From the NCBI RefSeq assembly GCF_900182645.1, contig NZ_FXTA01000002.1, positions 62,001 through 126,000 on the forward strand: 64,000 bases of DNA, in the 5' to 3' direction. The translations under genes were made by a program, and so were the position numbers. The notes beneath the pieces were generated by a model. The model was not told the DNA's origin. It saw only the letters and a list, made by a program, of their open reading frames with translations, and made no database searches. This DNA is from Flavobacterium resistens. GTDB taxonomy: Bacteria; Bacteroidota; Bacteroidia; Flavobacteriales; Flavobacteriaceae. Positions 8,578 through 18,082 of the stretch are shown here, in pieces; positions within the stretch are counted from its first letter, which is position 1; each line of letters opens with the position of its first letter.

Positions 8578-9882
8578 TTGAAAAGCAACGGCATATTAGA
8601 AAGGATTTCGAAAAATCTGTTTTTAAAACAAATTTTCAGCACTTTATCACTTCGTGTTTTTGGAGCATTATTGTTATTTGGATTTACCGTTTTTCTTACC
8701 AAAACCTATAGCCCAAAATTAGTTGGACAGTACGATTTTGTGCGTTCATTTCTATTATCGATTGGAAGTATTTGCTTGCTCGGCTTTGATCAGTCGATTT
8801 TGTATTTTAAAGGAAAATTAGCAAGCCAAAATGCGCTCGAAGAATTAAAAAAGATATATGCAAAAATGGTTCTAATGCTTTTTTGCACCTCGTTGCTGGT
8901 TTTGCTGATTATTGCAATTATCAGCAAAGAAACGATTAACAATTATTTTGCTGATTCTGATGTATATTCGATACTTTTAAAAGCGGCCGCAACGTTGTTT
9001 TTCTCCGGAATTTCGACATTAAATACTGAGGTTTTCAGAGCTTTGGATAAATTATATGTGGCCGAATTATTTCGGAATATTATCAAATATGTTCCATTGA
9101 TTATTGGTTCTGTGATTTTGTTTTATTGGCACGAAGAAGAGTATTTGGTTGATGTTTTTCTAATTGGATTTGTTTTTCTAGCAGTGTTGAGCTCACTTTT
9201 TGTTTTGGTGTATTTTAGAAAAACAGAATATCTAAAAAGTGCCGAAAAAATATCGCATAAAGAAGTGTTTTTAAAATCATATCCAATTGCAATCAGTGCA
9301 ATGGCGATGTTTTTATTAATGTGTTTTGATATTATGTTTTTGAAGAAATATAGAAACGATGAAACCGTTGCTTTTTATTCGGTTGGGGTAAAAATAATGA
9401 CGATAATTTCTATTATAATCGTTTCTATAAATATTACGGTTTCGGCCAAAATTGCAGAATATTTTTCGGGCCATAAAATGATAGAATTAAAAGCAGTTTC
9501 TAGACATAGCTCCCGTATAATTTTCGGAATTACGCTTCCGGTTATCATCCTGATTAGTTATTTTTCAGAACATATATTATCCATTTTTGGAGATCAATAT
9601 GTTGTGGCTCAGCAGGCTTTTTTAATTTTGATTATTGGTCAGGGAATTTGTTCGGCATTTGGAACAGCTTCTGTTTATTTGAATATGACTGGAAGACAGC
9701 ATATTTTTCAGGTTATTTTAATGATTGCGGTTGCAATTAATTTTCTTTTGAACCGATTTTTAATTCCGATTTACGGAATGACTGGCGCCGCGATTGCTTT
9801 TGTCTCAAGTTCTTTTTTCTGGAATCTTGTTTCGGCAATCGTTATTTATCGAAAAGATAAAATAAAAGTGTTTCTGCATTAA
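8578..9882 (+). CDS. Polysaccharide flippase (Wzx-like, MOP superfamily)
   Basis: A polytopic protein of about 435 residues with 12 or more hydrophobic segments, of the MOP/oligosaccharide-flippase type, which would flip lipid-linked repeat units across the inner membrane. The start is unclear. No ATG is present near the 5-prime end; a TTG at 8578, 5 bases after the preceding stop, gives MKSNGILERISKN, and another in-frame TTG at 8545 would overlap the Wzz-like gene. I chose 8578. It is followed 12 bases later by a glycosyltransferase gene in the same operon. Confidence 0.85.
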   Translation: MKSNGILERISKNLFLKQIFSTLSLRVFGALLLFGFTVFLTKTYSPKLVGQYDFVRSFLLSIGSICLLGFDQSILYFKGKLASQNALEELKKIYAKMVLMLFCTSLLVLLIIAIISKETINNYFADSDVYSILLKAAATLFFSGISTLNTEVFRALDKLYVAELFRNIIKYVPLIIGSVILFYWHEEEYLVDVFLIGFVFLAVLSSLFVLVYFRKTEYLKSAEKISHKEVFLKSYPIAISAMAMFLLMCFDIMFLKKYRNDETVAFYSVGVKIMTIISIIIVSINITVSAKIAEYFSGHKMIELKAVSRHSSRIIFGITLPVIILISYFSEHILSIFGDQYVVAQQAFLILIIGQGICSAFGTASVYLNMTGRQHIFQVILMIAVAINFLLNRFLIPIYGMTGAAIAFVSSSFFWNLVSAIVIYRKDKIKVFLH

Positions 9883-9894
9883 AAAATTCGAACC

Positions 9895-10914
9895 ATGAAT
9901 ATTCAAAAAGAAAGCATTCTTTTTAGCATAATTGTGCCGGTTTATAACGTTGAGGCTTATTTGCTACAATGTTTAGACAGCATCTTGTGCCAAACGTTTT
10001 CTGATTTTGAACTTATTTTAATTAATGACGGATCGACTGACTCTTCGCTCGAAATTTGCCGGAAATACAAGGAAAAATTTCCACAGATAATCCTGATTGA
10101 CAAAGAAAATGGCGGATTGTCTGATGCGAGAAATACAGGATTATTATTAGCAAAAGGCGATTATATTATTTTTACCGACAGTGATGATTATTGGCAGGGA
10201 AAACAGGTTTTGGAAGATTTAAGTAATTTAATTTCTAAAACAAATCCAGATATAATCATTCATGAAGAAAGCCGTTTTTTCTCGAAAAATGATGTGCACT
10301 GCAAATACAATCAGCGATTTATAAAAAATAAAAACGGGAAATTTGAAGACGAAATTGTAAACTTAGTTTATCACGATTTATACGTTGCTTCGGCTTGGGA
10401 TAAAGTGATAAAGAGAGAAATTTTGGTTAACAATAAATTGTTTTTTCCTGTCGGAAGAAAATCAGAAGATATAGAATGGTGCAGCAAATTGATGTATTAT
10501 TTGAATACTTTTAGCATTTATCCGAAATCATTTTATGTGTACCGCCAGGCGCGCGAAGGTTCAATTACAACAACAGTTAGTGCGAAACATATCGAAGATG
10601 TTTATGAAATGGTAAAAGCGGGTTTGCATTCGCAGAAAATGGAAGCAGAAACATTAAATAAAGCAATCGAAAATTATTGGGCGTGCAATTATGTTGTAAT
10701 TCTAAAAGATTTTTATGTTTTATCGGCTGAAACACAAAAAAAGATTTGGCACGATTTAATTTCGTGGAAATATCTTCTTAAAAAAGGCAGAAATATAAAA
10801 GTAGACAAAGTGATGAAATTTTATAAATTTTTGTCCTTTAAAACATTGATTTTCTTTTTGAATGGGTACCGATTAAAAAGAAGCCTGAATAAAAAACGTA
10901 GAGCATCAAAATAA
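9895..10914 (+). CDS. Family 2 glycosyltransferase
   Basis: A 339-residue GT-A-fold enzyme. It has the family 2 N-terminus (SIIVPVYNVEAYLLQCLDSI), INDGSTDSSLEI near 42 and the metal/nucleotide-binding TDSDDYW near 93-99. It would transfer a sugar from an NDP-sugar to a lipid-linked acceptor on the cytoplasmic face. Donor and linkage cannot be told from sequence. It lies between the flippase and the EpsG-like polymerase candidate. Confidence 0.9.
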   Translation: MNIQKESILFSIIVPVYNVEAYLLQCLDSILCQTFSDFELILINDGSTDSSLEICRKYKEKFPQIILIDKENGGLSDARNTGLLLAKGDYIIFTDSDDYWQGKQVLEDLSNLISKTNPDIIIHEESRFFSKNDVHCKYNQRFIKNKNGKFEDEIVNLVYHDLYVASAWDKVIKREILVNNKLFFPVGRKSEDIEWCSKLMYYLNTFSIYPKSFYVYRQAREGSITTTVSAKHIEDVYEMVKAGLHSQKMEAETLNKAIENYWACNYVVILKDFYVLSAETQKKIWHDLISWKYLLKKGRNIKVDKVMKFYKFLSFKTLIFFLNGYRLKRSLNKKRRASK

Positions 10915-10919
10915 GAAAT

Positions 10920-11984
10920 ATGCAATTATTAATCAAAAAAAGTACAGCGGCATTTTTGCTGATTGCTTCAGCTAATTTAGTTGTGGCATTTCTGGCTTAT
11001 TTTGTTTTGCCTCCAAAATTCTTCTTTGATACAGCCATTATTATTTATGATAAGTACAACGAAATTGGGTATTTTGGGAGTTATCCGCTTACGATTTTGT
11101 TTTATAAAATTATTGGTTTTAGGCATCTGCCTTTTCCAGTAATTGCCTTAATTCAGTTTCCGATATTGATTTATATTTTATACAAAATCGGGATTCCGGA
11201 TAATTTTGAAAAACTGAATGTCAAAAACATTTTAGTCTATTTAGGCATTTTTATGATAGCGATTTTCATATCGATGCCATCAAAAGAATTTATTACCTAT
11301 TTGTTTATTGCGGGAATTGTTTTGTTGTGCCAAAATGAGCGGTTTTCGTTCCCAAAAACCATTTTTACAGCATCAGTACTCTTAATTGTTTTTGGAGCTT
11401 TATATCGACCTTATTTTGCTTTAATTCCAGTTGTTGGGGGCGGAATGTATTTGGTAAGCTTTATCAATTTTAAAAACAAAACCGTAAGTACCATTTTCTA
11501 TGGATTGCTGATTGCCGTTTTTCTGTCTTTGAGTTATGGAATTTTAAAAGGAAAGTATTTTTCTGAAATCAGCAGGGAAGTGGTCAACAGTACCCGTATG
11601 GTTTCCGGAGATGCCAATTCGATGATTACTTCGCCGGTAAAAACAGATACCTGGTACGGAGAAGCGATCGGAATTTTTTATGGTTTTTTTACTGTAAATC
11701 TTCCTGTAAATGGTTTAAAACACATTCTTTCGCCTCAAATTATTGTTTTTGTAATTTGGCAACTTTTGGTGTTTTACATTTTATTAGTTCGTTTTTCTAA
11801 ATGTTTAAAAGAAAGAAAAAAATATGGTTATGAGCTTTTGACTATGTTCATTTTGTTTTCTTTTTTTATTCTTCAAGGCGTTTTCGAACCCGATTTAGGC
11901 TCGGCTGTGAGACATAAAATTGGGATTTTTCCTTTAATTTATTTTGCATTATACTATGAACATTTCCGAAAAGAACTTCAATAA
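10920..11984 (+). CDS. Polytopic membrane protein, EpsG/Wzy-like polymerase candidate
   Basis: A 354-residue protein with about ten hydrophobic segments and a long polar loop near 220-250. The C-terminal RHKIGIFPLIYFALYY is reminiscent of EpsG-type polysaccharide polymerases, which act in the inner membrane. No diagnostic catalytic motif is visible, so the polymerase role is inferred from position between glycosyltransferase, flippase and ligase genes. Its 3-prime end overlaps the next gene by 29 bases. Confidence 0.55.
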   Translation: MQLLIKKSTAAFLLIASANLVVAFLAYFVLPPKFFFDTAIIIYDKYNEIGYFGSYPLTILFYKIIGFRHLPFPVIALIQFPILIYILYKIGIPDNFEKLNVKNILVYLGIFMIAIFISMPSKEFITYLFIAGIVLLCQNERFSFPKTIFTASVLLIVFGALYRPYFALIPVVGGGMYLVSFINFKNKTVSTIFYGLLIAVFLSLSYGILKGKYFSEISREVVNSTRMVSGDANSMITSPVKTDTWYGEAIGIFYGFFTVNLPVNGLKHILSPQIIVFVIWQLLVFYILLVRFSKCLKERKKYGYELLTMFILFSFFILQGVFEPDLGSAVRHKIGIFPLIYFALYYEHFRKELQ

Positions 11985-13260
11985 AATATTTCACATTTTT
12001 TTGTGTGTAATCGCCATTGCGATGATTTTCAGAAAACCGTGTTCATTGCTGATTATTTTGTTTGCGGCGTTTAATTTGATGTTTTTCAAAAAGCTGAAAT
12101 ACTCTAAAAAACAGCTCATTTTAATGGCCTGTATTGCTTCGCCAATTTTATTGGAATTGCTACTTTTTTGGAACAATGACTCTTTTACCCAAGGATTAAA
12201 GGCGATTGAAAAAAGAACATCGTTATTGATTTTTCCTTTGTTTATTATTGGAAATTATCAGCGCGTCAATTTTCTTAAAATAGTTAGGACTTATGTTATT
12301 GGAACAACGGTAATTATGTTTTTTTTCTTAATCCGTTTTGTGATTCTGTTTCCAGATTTGGTGGAGAAATATCTTAACCGAATTGATTTATGGGAAATGG
12401 GTTATCAATTTGCAAACAGTATTGGGATTCATGCTCCGGCTTTGAATATGCACTTGGCTTTTGTATCGGTTTGTGCGTTGTATTTTGTTTTTGAAAGTTT
12501 TAAAAATCAGGAGAAATTGGTATTTAAAATCAGTACGCTATTCGTTTTTTTATCTTCCTTTTTCTTCGTGCTTTTGGTAAATACGAGAATGGCGTTGATA
12601 AATGTTTTACTCGGATTTTTGATTGTTTTCTTTTACGAAATCCGATCAAAATTCAATTTGAAAAAGATACTTTTAACAGGATCTGTAATTGTTGTTTTAT
12701 TGGGCGGAATCCTGTTTTTATTCGTTCAGAAGAATCCTTACATGAAAGAAAAATATTCATCAGTAACTTTTGCCTATATGGATAAAGTGGGGAAATTGGA
12801 CGAAATAGATCATCCCGAAATTAAGGTTTTTAATTCATTGGTTACAAGGATTTCGATATGGAAATCGGCTTGGGAATTGTCTGTAAAGAATCTTCCTTTT
12901 GGAGTTGGAGCATCAGATGGAAAACCCGAATTAAATAAATATTATAAAGCAACGAATCAACATTTTTTGGCCAAATATGAATTTCCGACGCACAATCAGT
13001 TTTTGGATTTTTTATTAAAATTCGGAATTCTCGGACCTTTGGTCGTAGCGCTTTATATTTTTGCGATTGGTTATTTAGGATTTGATTTGAAAAACGGCAT
13101 GATACTTTCGTTTTTTCTGATTTTTTTCACCTCAAATCTAACCGATGATTTTTTGCTTCGCTTTGACGGAATTGCCTTCAGTGGACTTTGGTCATCAATT
13201 TTTGCTAGTTATTGGGTTCAGCAGAAAATTATTCTTGATAAAGTGCCAGTAGCTGTTTAA
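11956..13260 (+). CDS. O-antigen ligase/polymerase family membrane protein
   Basis: About 434 residues with some eleven transmembrane segments and a large loop (about 245-340) containing LPFGVGASDG and HNQFLDFLLKFGILG. This long-loop pattern with G(I/V)G and a late HNxxL is typical of O-antigen ligase/Wzy (Wzy_C) proteins. Such enzymes join or polymerise undecaprenyl-linked glycans on the periplasmic side. I chose the ATG at 11956 over an upstream in-frame TTG at 11944; both lie inside the preceding gene. The 3-prime end overlaps the convergent glycosyltransferase gene by 32 bases. Confidence 0.75.
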   Translation: MNISEKNFNKIFHIFLCVIAIAMIFRKPCSLLIILFAAFNLMFFKKLKYSKKQLILMACIASPILLELLLFWNNDSFTQGLKAIEKRTSLLIFPLFIIGNYQRVNFLKIVRTYVIGTTVIMFFFLIRFVILFPDLVEKYLNRIDLWEMGYQFANSIGIHAPALNMHLAFVSVCALYFVFESFKNQEKLVFKISTLFVFLSSFFFVLLVNTRMALINVLLGFLIVFFYEIRSKFNLKKILLTGSVIVVLLGGILFLFVQKNPYMKEKYSSVTFAYMDKVGKLDEIDHPEIKVFNSLVTRISIWKSAWELSVKNLPFGVGASDGKPELNKYYKATNQHFLAKYEFPTHNQFLDFLLKFGILGPLVVALYIFAIGYLGFDLKNGMILSFFLIFFTSNLTDDFLLRFDGIAFSGLWSSIFASYWVQQKIILDKVPVAV

Positions 13261-14368
13261 AATTTTGATTTTTGTCGAATAAATCGTGACATCTTGCCAA
13301 AGCATTTTCACCAAATTCTGCTCTGGTTTCAGGATTTTTTAAAGTTTCAAAAAAGCCATCCAATTCTGAAATATCAGTAAAAAGAAATCCGGTTTTGTTG
13401 TGCAGAATAGCATCTTTGTTGCCAATTATATTAGTGGCAATTACAGGTTTTTGTAACGCCATGGCTTCAAGAACCGCAATTGGCAATCCTTCCCAAAGAG
13501 AAGTCTGCATATAAATATCAATATTATTCAGTTCCTTCAAAACCGTTTTTCGGTTTAAAATCCAGCCCGTTATTCTGATGTTTGGAGCTGTAATTAAATG
13601 TCTTAATTCGCCGTCGCCAATCCATACAAAATTAAAATCAGGGAATTTTAAAGCAATTTGGTTGAACATTTCGGGATTTCTGGCCGCTGTAATTCGGGCC
13701 ATAATTCCAATTGTCAATTTCTCGTTTTGATGAGGTTTATAATGTTCTTGCACACTTGCAATATCAATTCCGTTTCGGACTAATTTTGCAGGTCCTAATT
13801 TTTGAGCGATTTTCTGTTCTGTATCGCCGCAAGCTACAATTGTTCCGCCAAAGAAACGCTGAAAATTCTTTTCAATTGTCCAATAAATCGTTCGGAAAGT
13901 GCTCGAAATATCAGTTCTTAAAAACGAATATCCGTGAGGCGTATAATAGAGTTTCTTTTTTTTAAATAAGAAAAAATAGGCAACGCGACCCAAAACACCC
14001 GCTTTTGATGAATGAAGATGGATGATATCCGGATCGATTTTTTTTAGTTCTTTAGTTAAGTTGTAAGCCGATTTTAAATCCTGAAATGGAGAAAGCTCCC
14101 GAACCATATTGACCTGGATCAGTTTAACGCCATCTGAGAACTCAGATTTAATTTTTTGAGCATCAATTTCTTTTCGATTACCGCTATAAATAATAGTGGT
14201 TTCTATGTTTTGGTTTATTTCATCATCTCCAAAGAAAGTCGATAAATCTCTAAAATAGGTATAAACGCCGCCGCCCAGCGCCTCAATTACATGTACAACT
14301 TTCAAAATAGTGGTTTTATTTGCGGGTAAAAATAGATAAATGAGTTTAATAATTATCTGAAATCGCAA
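13229..14368 (-). CDS. Family 4 glycosyltransferase
   Basis: A GT-B-fold enzyme of up to 379 residues. Visible are the N-terminal VVHVIEALGGGVYTYF loop, PDIIHLHSSKAGVLG near 113, TIGIMARITAARNPEMF near 217 and the C-terminal nucleotide-binding EGLPIAVLEAMALQKPVIAT near 292-311 with its two Glu. It likely adds a sugar to the polysaccharide of this locus. An in-frame TTG at 14305 would start the protein directly at the fold (KVVHVIEALGG), and the preceding 21 residues look unlike the family, so the true start may be 14305. It is the only minus-strand gene in this part of the locus. Confidence 0.88.
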   Translation of the reverse strand: MRFQIIIKLIYLFLPANKTTILKVVHVIEALGGGVYTYFRDLSTFFGDDEINQNIETTIIYSGNRKEIDAQKIKSEFSDGVKLIQVNMVRELSPFQDLKSAYNLTKELKKIDPDIIHLHSSKAGVLGRVAYFFLFKKKKLYYTPHGYSFLRTDISSTFRTIYWTIEKNFQRFFGGTIVACGDTEQKIAQKLGPAKLVRNGIDIASVQEHYKPHQNEKLTIGIMARITAARNPEMFNQIALKFPDFNFVWIGDGELRHLITAPNIRITGWILNRKTVLKELNNIDIYMQTSLWEGLPIAVLEAMALQKPVIATNIIGNKDAILHNKTGFLFTDISELDGFFETLKNPETRAEFGENALARCHDLFDKNQNFKQLLALYQE

Positions 14369-14401
14369 AACTTCTTTTTAAGTTATAGATTCAACTGTAA
14401 T

Positions 14402-14430
14402 TTGAAAGGAGAGATATTTTAGTACATTTG
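14402..14430 (+). promoter_or_regulatory. Bacteroidota promoter of the UDP-glucuronate decarboxylase gene
   Basis: TTG at 14402-14404, an 18-base spacer, then TACATTTG at 14423-14430: an excellent match to the primary-sigma promoter. It lies 59 bases before the ATG at 14490. Confidence 0.65.
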
Positions 14431-14489
14431 TGCGTCTATCTTGGATTTTGTTGTAAAATGAAATTCAAAAATGTTCAATTAAATCAATT

Positions 14490-15473
14490 ATGAAAAGAAT
14501 ACTTATTACTGGAGCAGCAGGATTTTTAGGATCGCATTTGTGTGATCGATTCATTAAAGAAGGCTATTTTGTTATTGGAATGGATAATCTGATTACAGGA
14601 GATCTTAAAAATATTGAGCATTTATTCAAGCTGGAAAACTTCGAATTTTATCATCATGATATCACCAAGTTTGTTCACATTCCGGGTGAGTTAGATTATA
14701 TTTTGCATTTTGCATCGCCTGCAAGTCCAATAGATTATTTAAAAATCCCGATTCAGACTTTGAAAGTTGGATCTTTGGGAACGCACAATTTATTGGGTTT
14801 AGCGAGAGTTAAAAAAGCCAGAATTTTGATTGCATCGACTTCTGAAGTTTATGGAGATCCATTAGTTCATCCGCAGACAGAAGAATATTACGGAAACGTA
14901 AATACAATTGGCCCGCGTGGTGTTTATGATGAAGCAAAACGTTTTCAGGAATCAATTACAATGGCGTATCATACATTTCATGGTGTAGAAACCAGAATCG
15001 TGCGTATTTTTAATACTTACGGCCCAAGAATGCGATTAAATGATGGACGCGTAATTCCGGCTTTTATTGGCCAAGCTTTGCGGGGAGAAGATTTAACAAT
15101 TTTTGGTGACGGAATGCAGACACGTTCTTTCTGTTACGTTGATGATCAGGTTGAAGGTATTTACAGATTATTGCATTCTGATTATGTATATCCAGTAAAC
15201 ATTGGAAATCCTGACGAAATTACAATCAAAGATTTTGCAGAAGAAATCATAAAACTGACAGGAACAAACCAGAAAGTGGTTTATCATCCATTGCCGATAA
15301 ACGACCCTTTACAGCGCCAGCCAGATACCACAAAAGCAAAAGAATTACTTGGCTGGGAAGCAAAAGTAAATAGAGCAGAAGGAATGAAAATTACCTATGA
15401 ATATTTCAAATCATTATCTCCTGAAGAACTTGCTAAAGAAGAGCACAAAGATTTTTCAAGCTATATAAAATAA
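14490..15473 (+). CDS. UDP-glucuronate decarboxylase (UDP-xylose synthase)
   Basis: A 327-residue extended short-chain dehydrogenase. The NAD-binding GAAGFLG is at residues 8-14, the catalytic YxxxK is Y146/K150 in GVYDEAK, with [10 protein letters not shown] before it and NTYGPRM after. The long match to plant and bacterial UXS proteins ([26 protein letters not shown]) supports decarboxylation of UDP-glucuronate to UDP-xylose rather than simple 4-epimerisation. This would supply a pentose donor to the neighbouring glycosyltransferases. It has its own promoter and terminator. Confidence 0.92.
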   Translation: MKRILITGAAGFLGSHLCDRFIKEGYFVIGMDNLITGDLKNIEHLFKLENFEFYHHDITKFVHIPGELDYILHFASPASPIDYLKIPIQTLKVGSLGTHNLLGLARVKKARILIASTSEVYGDPLVHPQTEEYYGNVNTIGPRGVYDEAKRFQESITMAYHTFHGVETRIVRIFNTYGPRMRLNDGRVIPAFIGQALRGEDLTIFGDGMQTRSFCYVDDQVEGIYRLLHSDYVYPVNIGNPDEITIKDFAEEIIKLTGTNQKVVYHPLPINDPLQRQPDTTKAKELLGWEAKVNRAEGMKITYEYFKSLSPEELAKEEHKDFSSYIK

Positions 15474-15479
15474 AACTTC

Positions 15480-15516
15480 AAACAGCTCGGATTCAATAAA
15501 ATCTGAGCTGTTTTTT
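15480..15516 (+). terminator. Rho-independent terminator after the decarboxylase gene
   Basis: Arms 15480-15493 and 15500-15513 with a single G-T pair, followed by a run of six T. It separates the decarboxylase from the next glycosyltransferase gene, which lies only 28 bases further on. Confidence 0.8.
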
Positions 15517-15544
15517 AATTAAATTCCAAAAACAACCATCATCA

Positions 15545-16312
15545 ATGAGCGAATTAGTTTCTATTATTGTACCAACATATAATACTGAAAAGTTCATTCG
15601 ATTAACAATTGAATCAGTTCAAAATCAAACCTATACAAACTGGGAAATGATTTTGGCAGATGATGCATCAACGGATAAGACGGTTGCAATTATTGAAGAA
15701 TTTGCACAAAAAGACAGTCGAATAAAGCTTTTTAAATCACTAGAAAATCGCGGAAACGGTTTTGCCCGAAACAACGCTTTAGAAAAAGCTACTGGAAAAT
15801 ATATTGCTTATTTAGATGCCGATGATTTATGGTTTCCTGAGAAATTAGAAAAACAAATTGAATTTTTAAAAACAAATAACCTGCATTTTACTTTTAGTTT
15901 TTATGATTCAATTGATGAAGAAGGAAATAATTTAAATAGAAGAGTTGAATCGCCAAATCCGTTAACGTATAAAGAATTATTTTTCTGCAATTATGTAGGT
16001 AATTTGACGGCAGTTTATGATGCCGATTATTTTGGAAAAATCATTCTTGAAACTACACAAAAACGTCAAGATTGGAGAATATGGCTTACAATTGTAAAAC
16101 AAATTAAAATAGCCAAACCAGTTCCAGAACCTTTGGCATTTTACAGAATCAGAAAAGATTCTGTTTCTTCTTCCAAATTCAAATTGATTAAACACAATTT
16201 TGGTGTTTATAGAGAATTCCATGGATATAATCTCGTTTTTTCTATTTTATTGATGATAAGATTTTTATTTACTCAATTGATAATCAAACCAAAATATATT
16301 AAGAAATCTTAA
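15545..16312 (+). CDS. Family 2 glycosyltransferase
   Basis: A 255-residue GT2 enzyme with [20 protein letters not shown] at the start, DDASTDKT near 39-46 and [10 protein letters not shown] near 89. It is close to the WcaA/EpsJ-like group; its C-terminal 30 residues contain a hydrophobic membrane-associated stretch. Substrate unknown. Its last four bases overlap the stop of the truncated ORF6N gene on the other strand. Confidence 0.9.
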   Translation: MSELVSIIVPTYNTEKFIRLTIESVQNQTYTNWEMILADDASTDKTVAIIEEFAQKDSRIKLFKSLENRGNGFARNNALEKATGKYIAYLDADDLWFPEKLEKQIEFLKTNNLHFTFSFYDSIDEEGNNLNRRVESPNPLTYKELFFCNYVGNLTAVYDADYFGKIILETTQKRQDWRIWLTIVKQIKIAKPVPEPLAFYRIRKDSVSSSKFKLIKHNFGVYREFHGYNLVFSILLMIRFLFTQLIIKPKYIKKS

Positions 16313-16593
16313 GACTTAACTTGTTTCAAGGTCGCAATTTGCGATCTTGAAGAATTTAGTTTAGGATTGGAGGTCACAAATTGTGACCTCCAATTCTCAA
16401 ATTCTGATTTATCTAGTTCAAACATAAAATCTTCAGGAAATCTAGATAGATTTCTTTTAACTTGTTCATTTAACCTTTTAGTTTCAACGTCATAAAGCAT
16501 TGCTAAATCAGTATCAAGCATCACTTTTTGACCGCGGATAAAATATATTTTATTTGAAATTGTTTCTTCAGAAAGTAAAGAGTAATCTTCCAT
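16309..16593 (-). pseudogene. Truncated ORF6N domain gene
   Basis: A 94-residue ORF6N domain ([20 protein letters not shown], then [16 protein letters not shown]), the DNA-binding-like domain found in phage antirepressor-type and chromosomal Bacteroidota proteins. Full-length relatives continue with a YxPYAFTEQG-type segment and a helical C-terminus; here the frame stops after [11 protein letters not shown] exactly where the neighbouring glycosyltransferase gene ends. The remainder is not found nearby. Two palindromes (16325-16351 and 16366-16394) encode the end of the gene. It is probably a remnant that entered next to the capsule locus. Confidence 0.75.
16325..16394. repeat. Pair of palindromes in the ORF6N remnant
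   Basis: A perfect palindrome with 14-base arms (16366-16379 and 16381-16394) around ggtcacaa/ttgtgacc, and a second with 13-base arms and one mismatch (16325-16337 and 16339-16351) around ggtcgcaa/ttgcgatc. The cores differ by one base, so they look like two copies of one element. Confidence 0.8.
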
Positions 16594-16636
16594 AAGTTTT
16601 GAGTTAGAAAAAACAAATGCAAGATTTTATTTATAT

Positions 16637-17947
16637 TTATAAATACGATTTAAACTGTTTTAATTTCCCGCGATTGGTTCTTTCTAAAACTGTTTTTCGA
16701 GCAAAAGTGAAGTTTAAATTGGGTTCTAAATACAAATCAATTGCTTCTTTTATTTTTAGAATTTGTTCTGAAACTAATTCTTTTTCAGCAACATATTCAA
16801 TTTCAAAAGTATCTAATTTGATTTGTTTGATGATAAATTCTTTTACGTTTCCATCGTCTTCAATGATGCTTTTGGTTACATAATAGAACGTCAAACCTGG
16901 CGATTTTTTTCCGCTTGGAAGAATTGCAACATCATTGGTTCTACCAATTAATTTTTTTAGAATTGGTTTTTGTGGCGTGCTTTTTTCATCTAAAATTCCA
17001 ATGTCGCCAATTTCATATCGAATAAAAGGATTTGCTTTGTTGAATAAAGAAGTAATCACAATTTTTCCTTCTGTTCCATGTGGAACAGGATTATTATTTT
17101 CATCTAAAATCTCCACAAAAAGCGTTTCTGCATTTACCTGCCATTCGCCTTGCGGATTTTCAAAAGCAATTAAATCCAATTCTGAAGCACCGTATTCACT
17201 TATAATCGGAATTCCGAATTGTTTTTCTAACAGTTTTTTATCTGTTTCAAAAAGCATTTCCGAAGTAACAAAACAAGCTTTTAAAGTCGGGCAAATTTCT
17301 TTTAGAACGATATTTTTCTGTTCTAAAAATTTGGCAAATAACACAATCGAACTCGTATAACCGTTGATGTAATCGAATTTTTTGGTTCTGAATTTCTTCA
17401 GAAATTTTTCGAGAATTTCATCAGATAAATCAAAAACAGGAAAACGAAAACGATGCGTTAAAAAATCTTTGAAACGTTCTTTTTGATATCCAATAAAATC
17501 CATCGGAATGCCGTAAAAACGCGCTTGATACGAATGATTAAAATCAATCCCGAACCAGCCAAAACGCATAATATTTGATGCCCAGGTTAAGGCATGCGAA
17601 TATTTATCTTTTGCAAAAACAAAAGGAGTTCCACTTGATCCGGATGTTTTGTTGAGGTAAATATTTTTTTTTGAATAGCCTTTTGAAAGTCTCTCTTCAA
17701 GCGGTTTTTGAAGATTTTGTTTGTTTAAAATCGGAAGATTTTCCCAATTTTCAGCAGTTGTATTTCCGGCCAATTCTCTGTAAAAAGAGTTGTTTTTTAA
17801 ATGAAAATCAACAATTTCTTTCTTTTTGTTTTCTAGAAAAACCATAAATTCTTCTTCAGAAAAATGAATAATTTGATCCAATTCGGCTTTGGCTTCCTTT
17901 ATAGGAAAACCATTTAATTGAAGCGAAATATCAAAAAGGCGAATCAT
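16637..17947 (-). CDS. PaaK/CapK-like adenylate-forming enzyme
   Basis: A 436-residue protein of the phenylacetate-CoA-ligase-like branch of adenylate-forming enzymes, often called CapK when next to capsule genes. The ATP loop NKTSGSSGTPFVF is near residue 100, the SEYGASELDLIAFE motif near 254, and the RYEIGDIG and GRTNDVAILPSGK motifs follow. It would activate a carboxylic acid with ATP; in a polysaccharide locus a likely use is acyl or amino-acid decoration of the glycan. It is transcribed toward the ORF6N remnant and apart from purD. Confidence 0.85.
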   Translation of the reverse strand: MIRLFDISLQLNGFPIKEAKAELDQIIHFSEEEFMVFLENKKKEIVDFHLKNNSFYRELAGNTTAENWENLPILNKQNLQKPLEERLSKGYSKKNIYLNKTSGSSGTPFVFAKDKYSHALTWASNIMRFGWFGIDFNHSYQARFYGIPMDFIGYQKERFKDFLTHRFRFPVFDLSDEILEKFLKKFRTKKFDYINGYTSSIVLFAKFLEQKNIVLKEICPTLKACFVTSEMLFETDKKLLEKQFGIPIISEYGASELDLIAFENPQGEWQVNAETLFVEILDENNNPVPHGTEGKIVITSLFNKANPFIRYEIGDIGILDEKSTPQKPILKKLIGRTNDVAILPSGKKSPGLTFYYVTKSIIEDDGNVKEFIIKQIKLDTFEIEYVAEKELVSEQILKIKEAIDLYLEPNLNFTFARKTVLERTNRGKLKQFKSYL

Positions 17948-18050
17948 TTTTCAGAATAATTTTCGTCAAAAATAATGTTTAGGAATTACTAACAGGGCAG
18001 AACCAACAATTTTTTGAAGATTTAATTATTTTTTACGTGCAAAAGCAAGT

Positions 18051-18058
18051 ATTTTTGC
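18051..18058 (+). promoter_or_regulatory. -7 box upstream of purD
   Basis: TATTTTTG lies 24 bases before the ATG at 18083, the usual distance for a flavobacterial gene with a short leader. The -33 region is only T-rich. Confidence 0.45.
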
Positions 18059-18082
18059 ACCACAACTAAATACAACAACACC

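Noticed and set aside
16309..16593. Prophage signal from the ORF6N domain
   Set aside because: No integrase, capsid, lysis or attachment site is nearby; a single broken domain does not make a prophage.
16935..17360. 141-residue frame opposite the CapK-like gene
   Set aside because: It mirrors a well-conserved enzyme gene and resembles no known protein.
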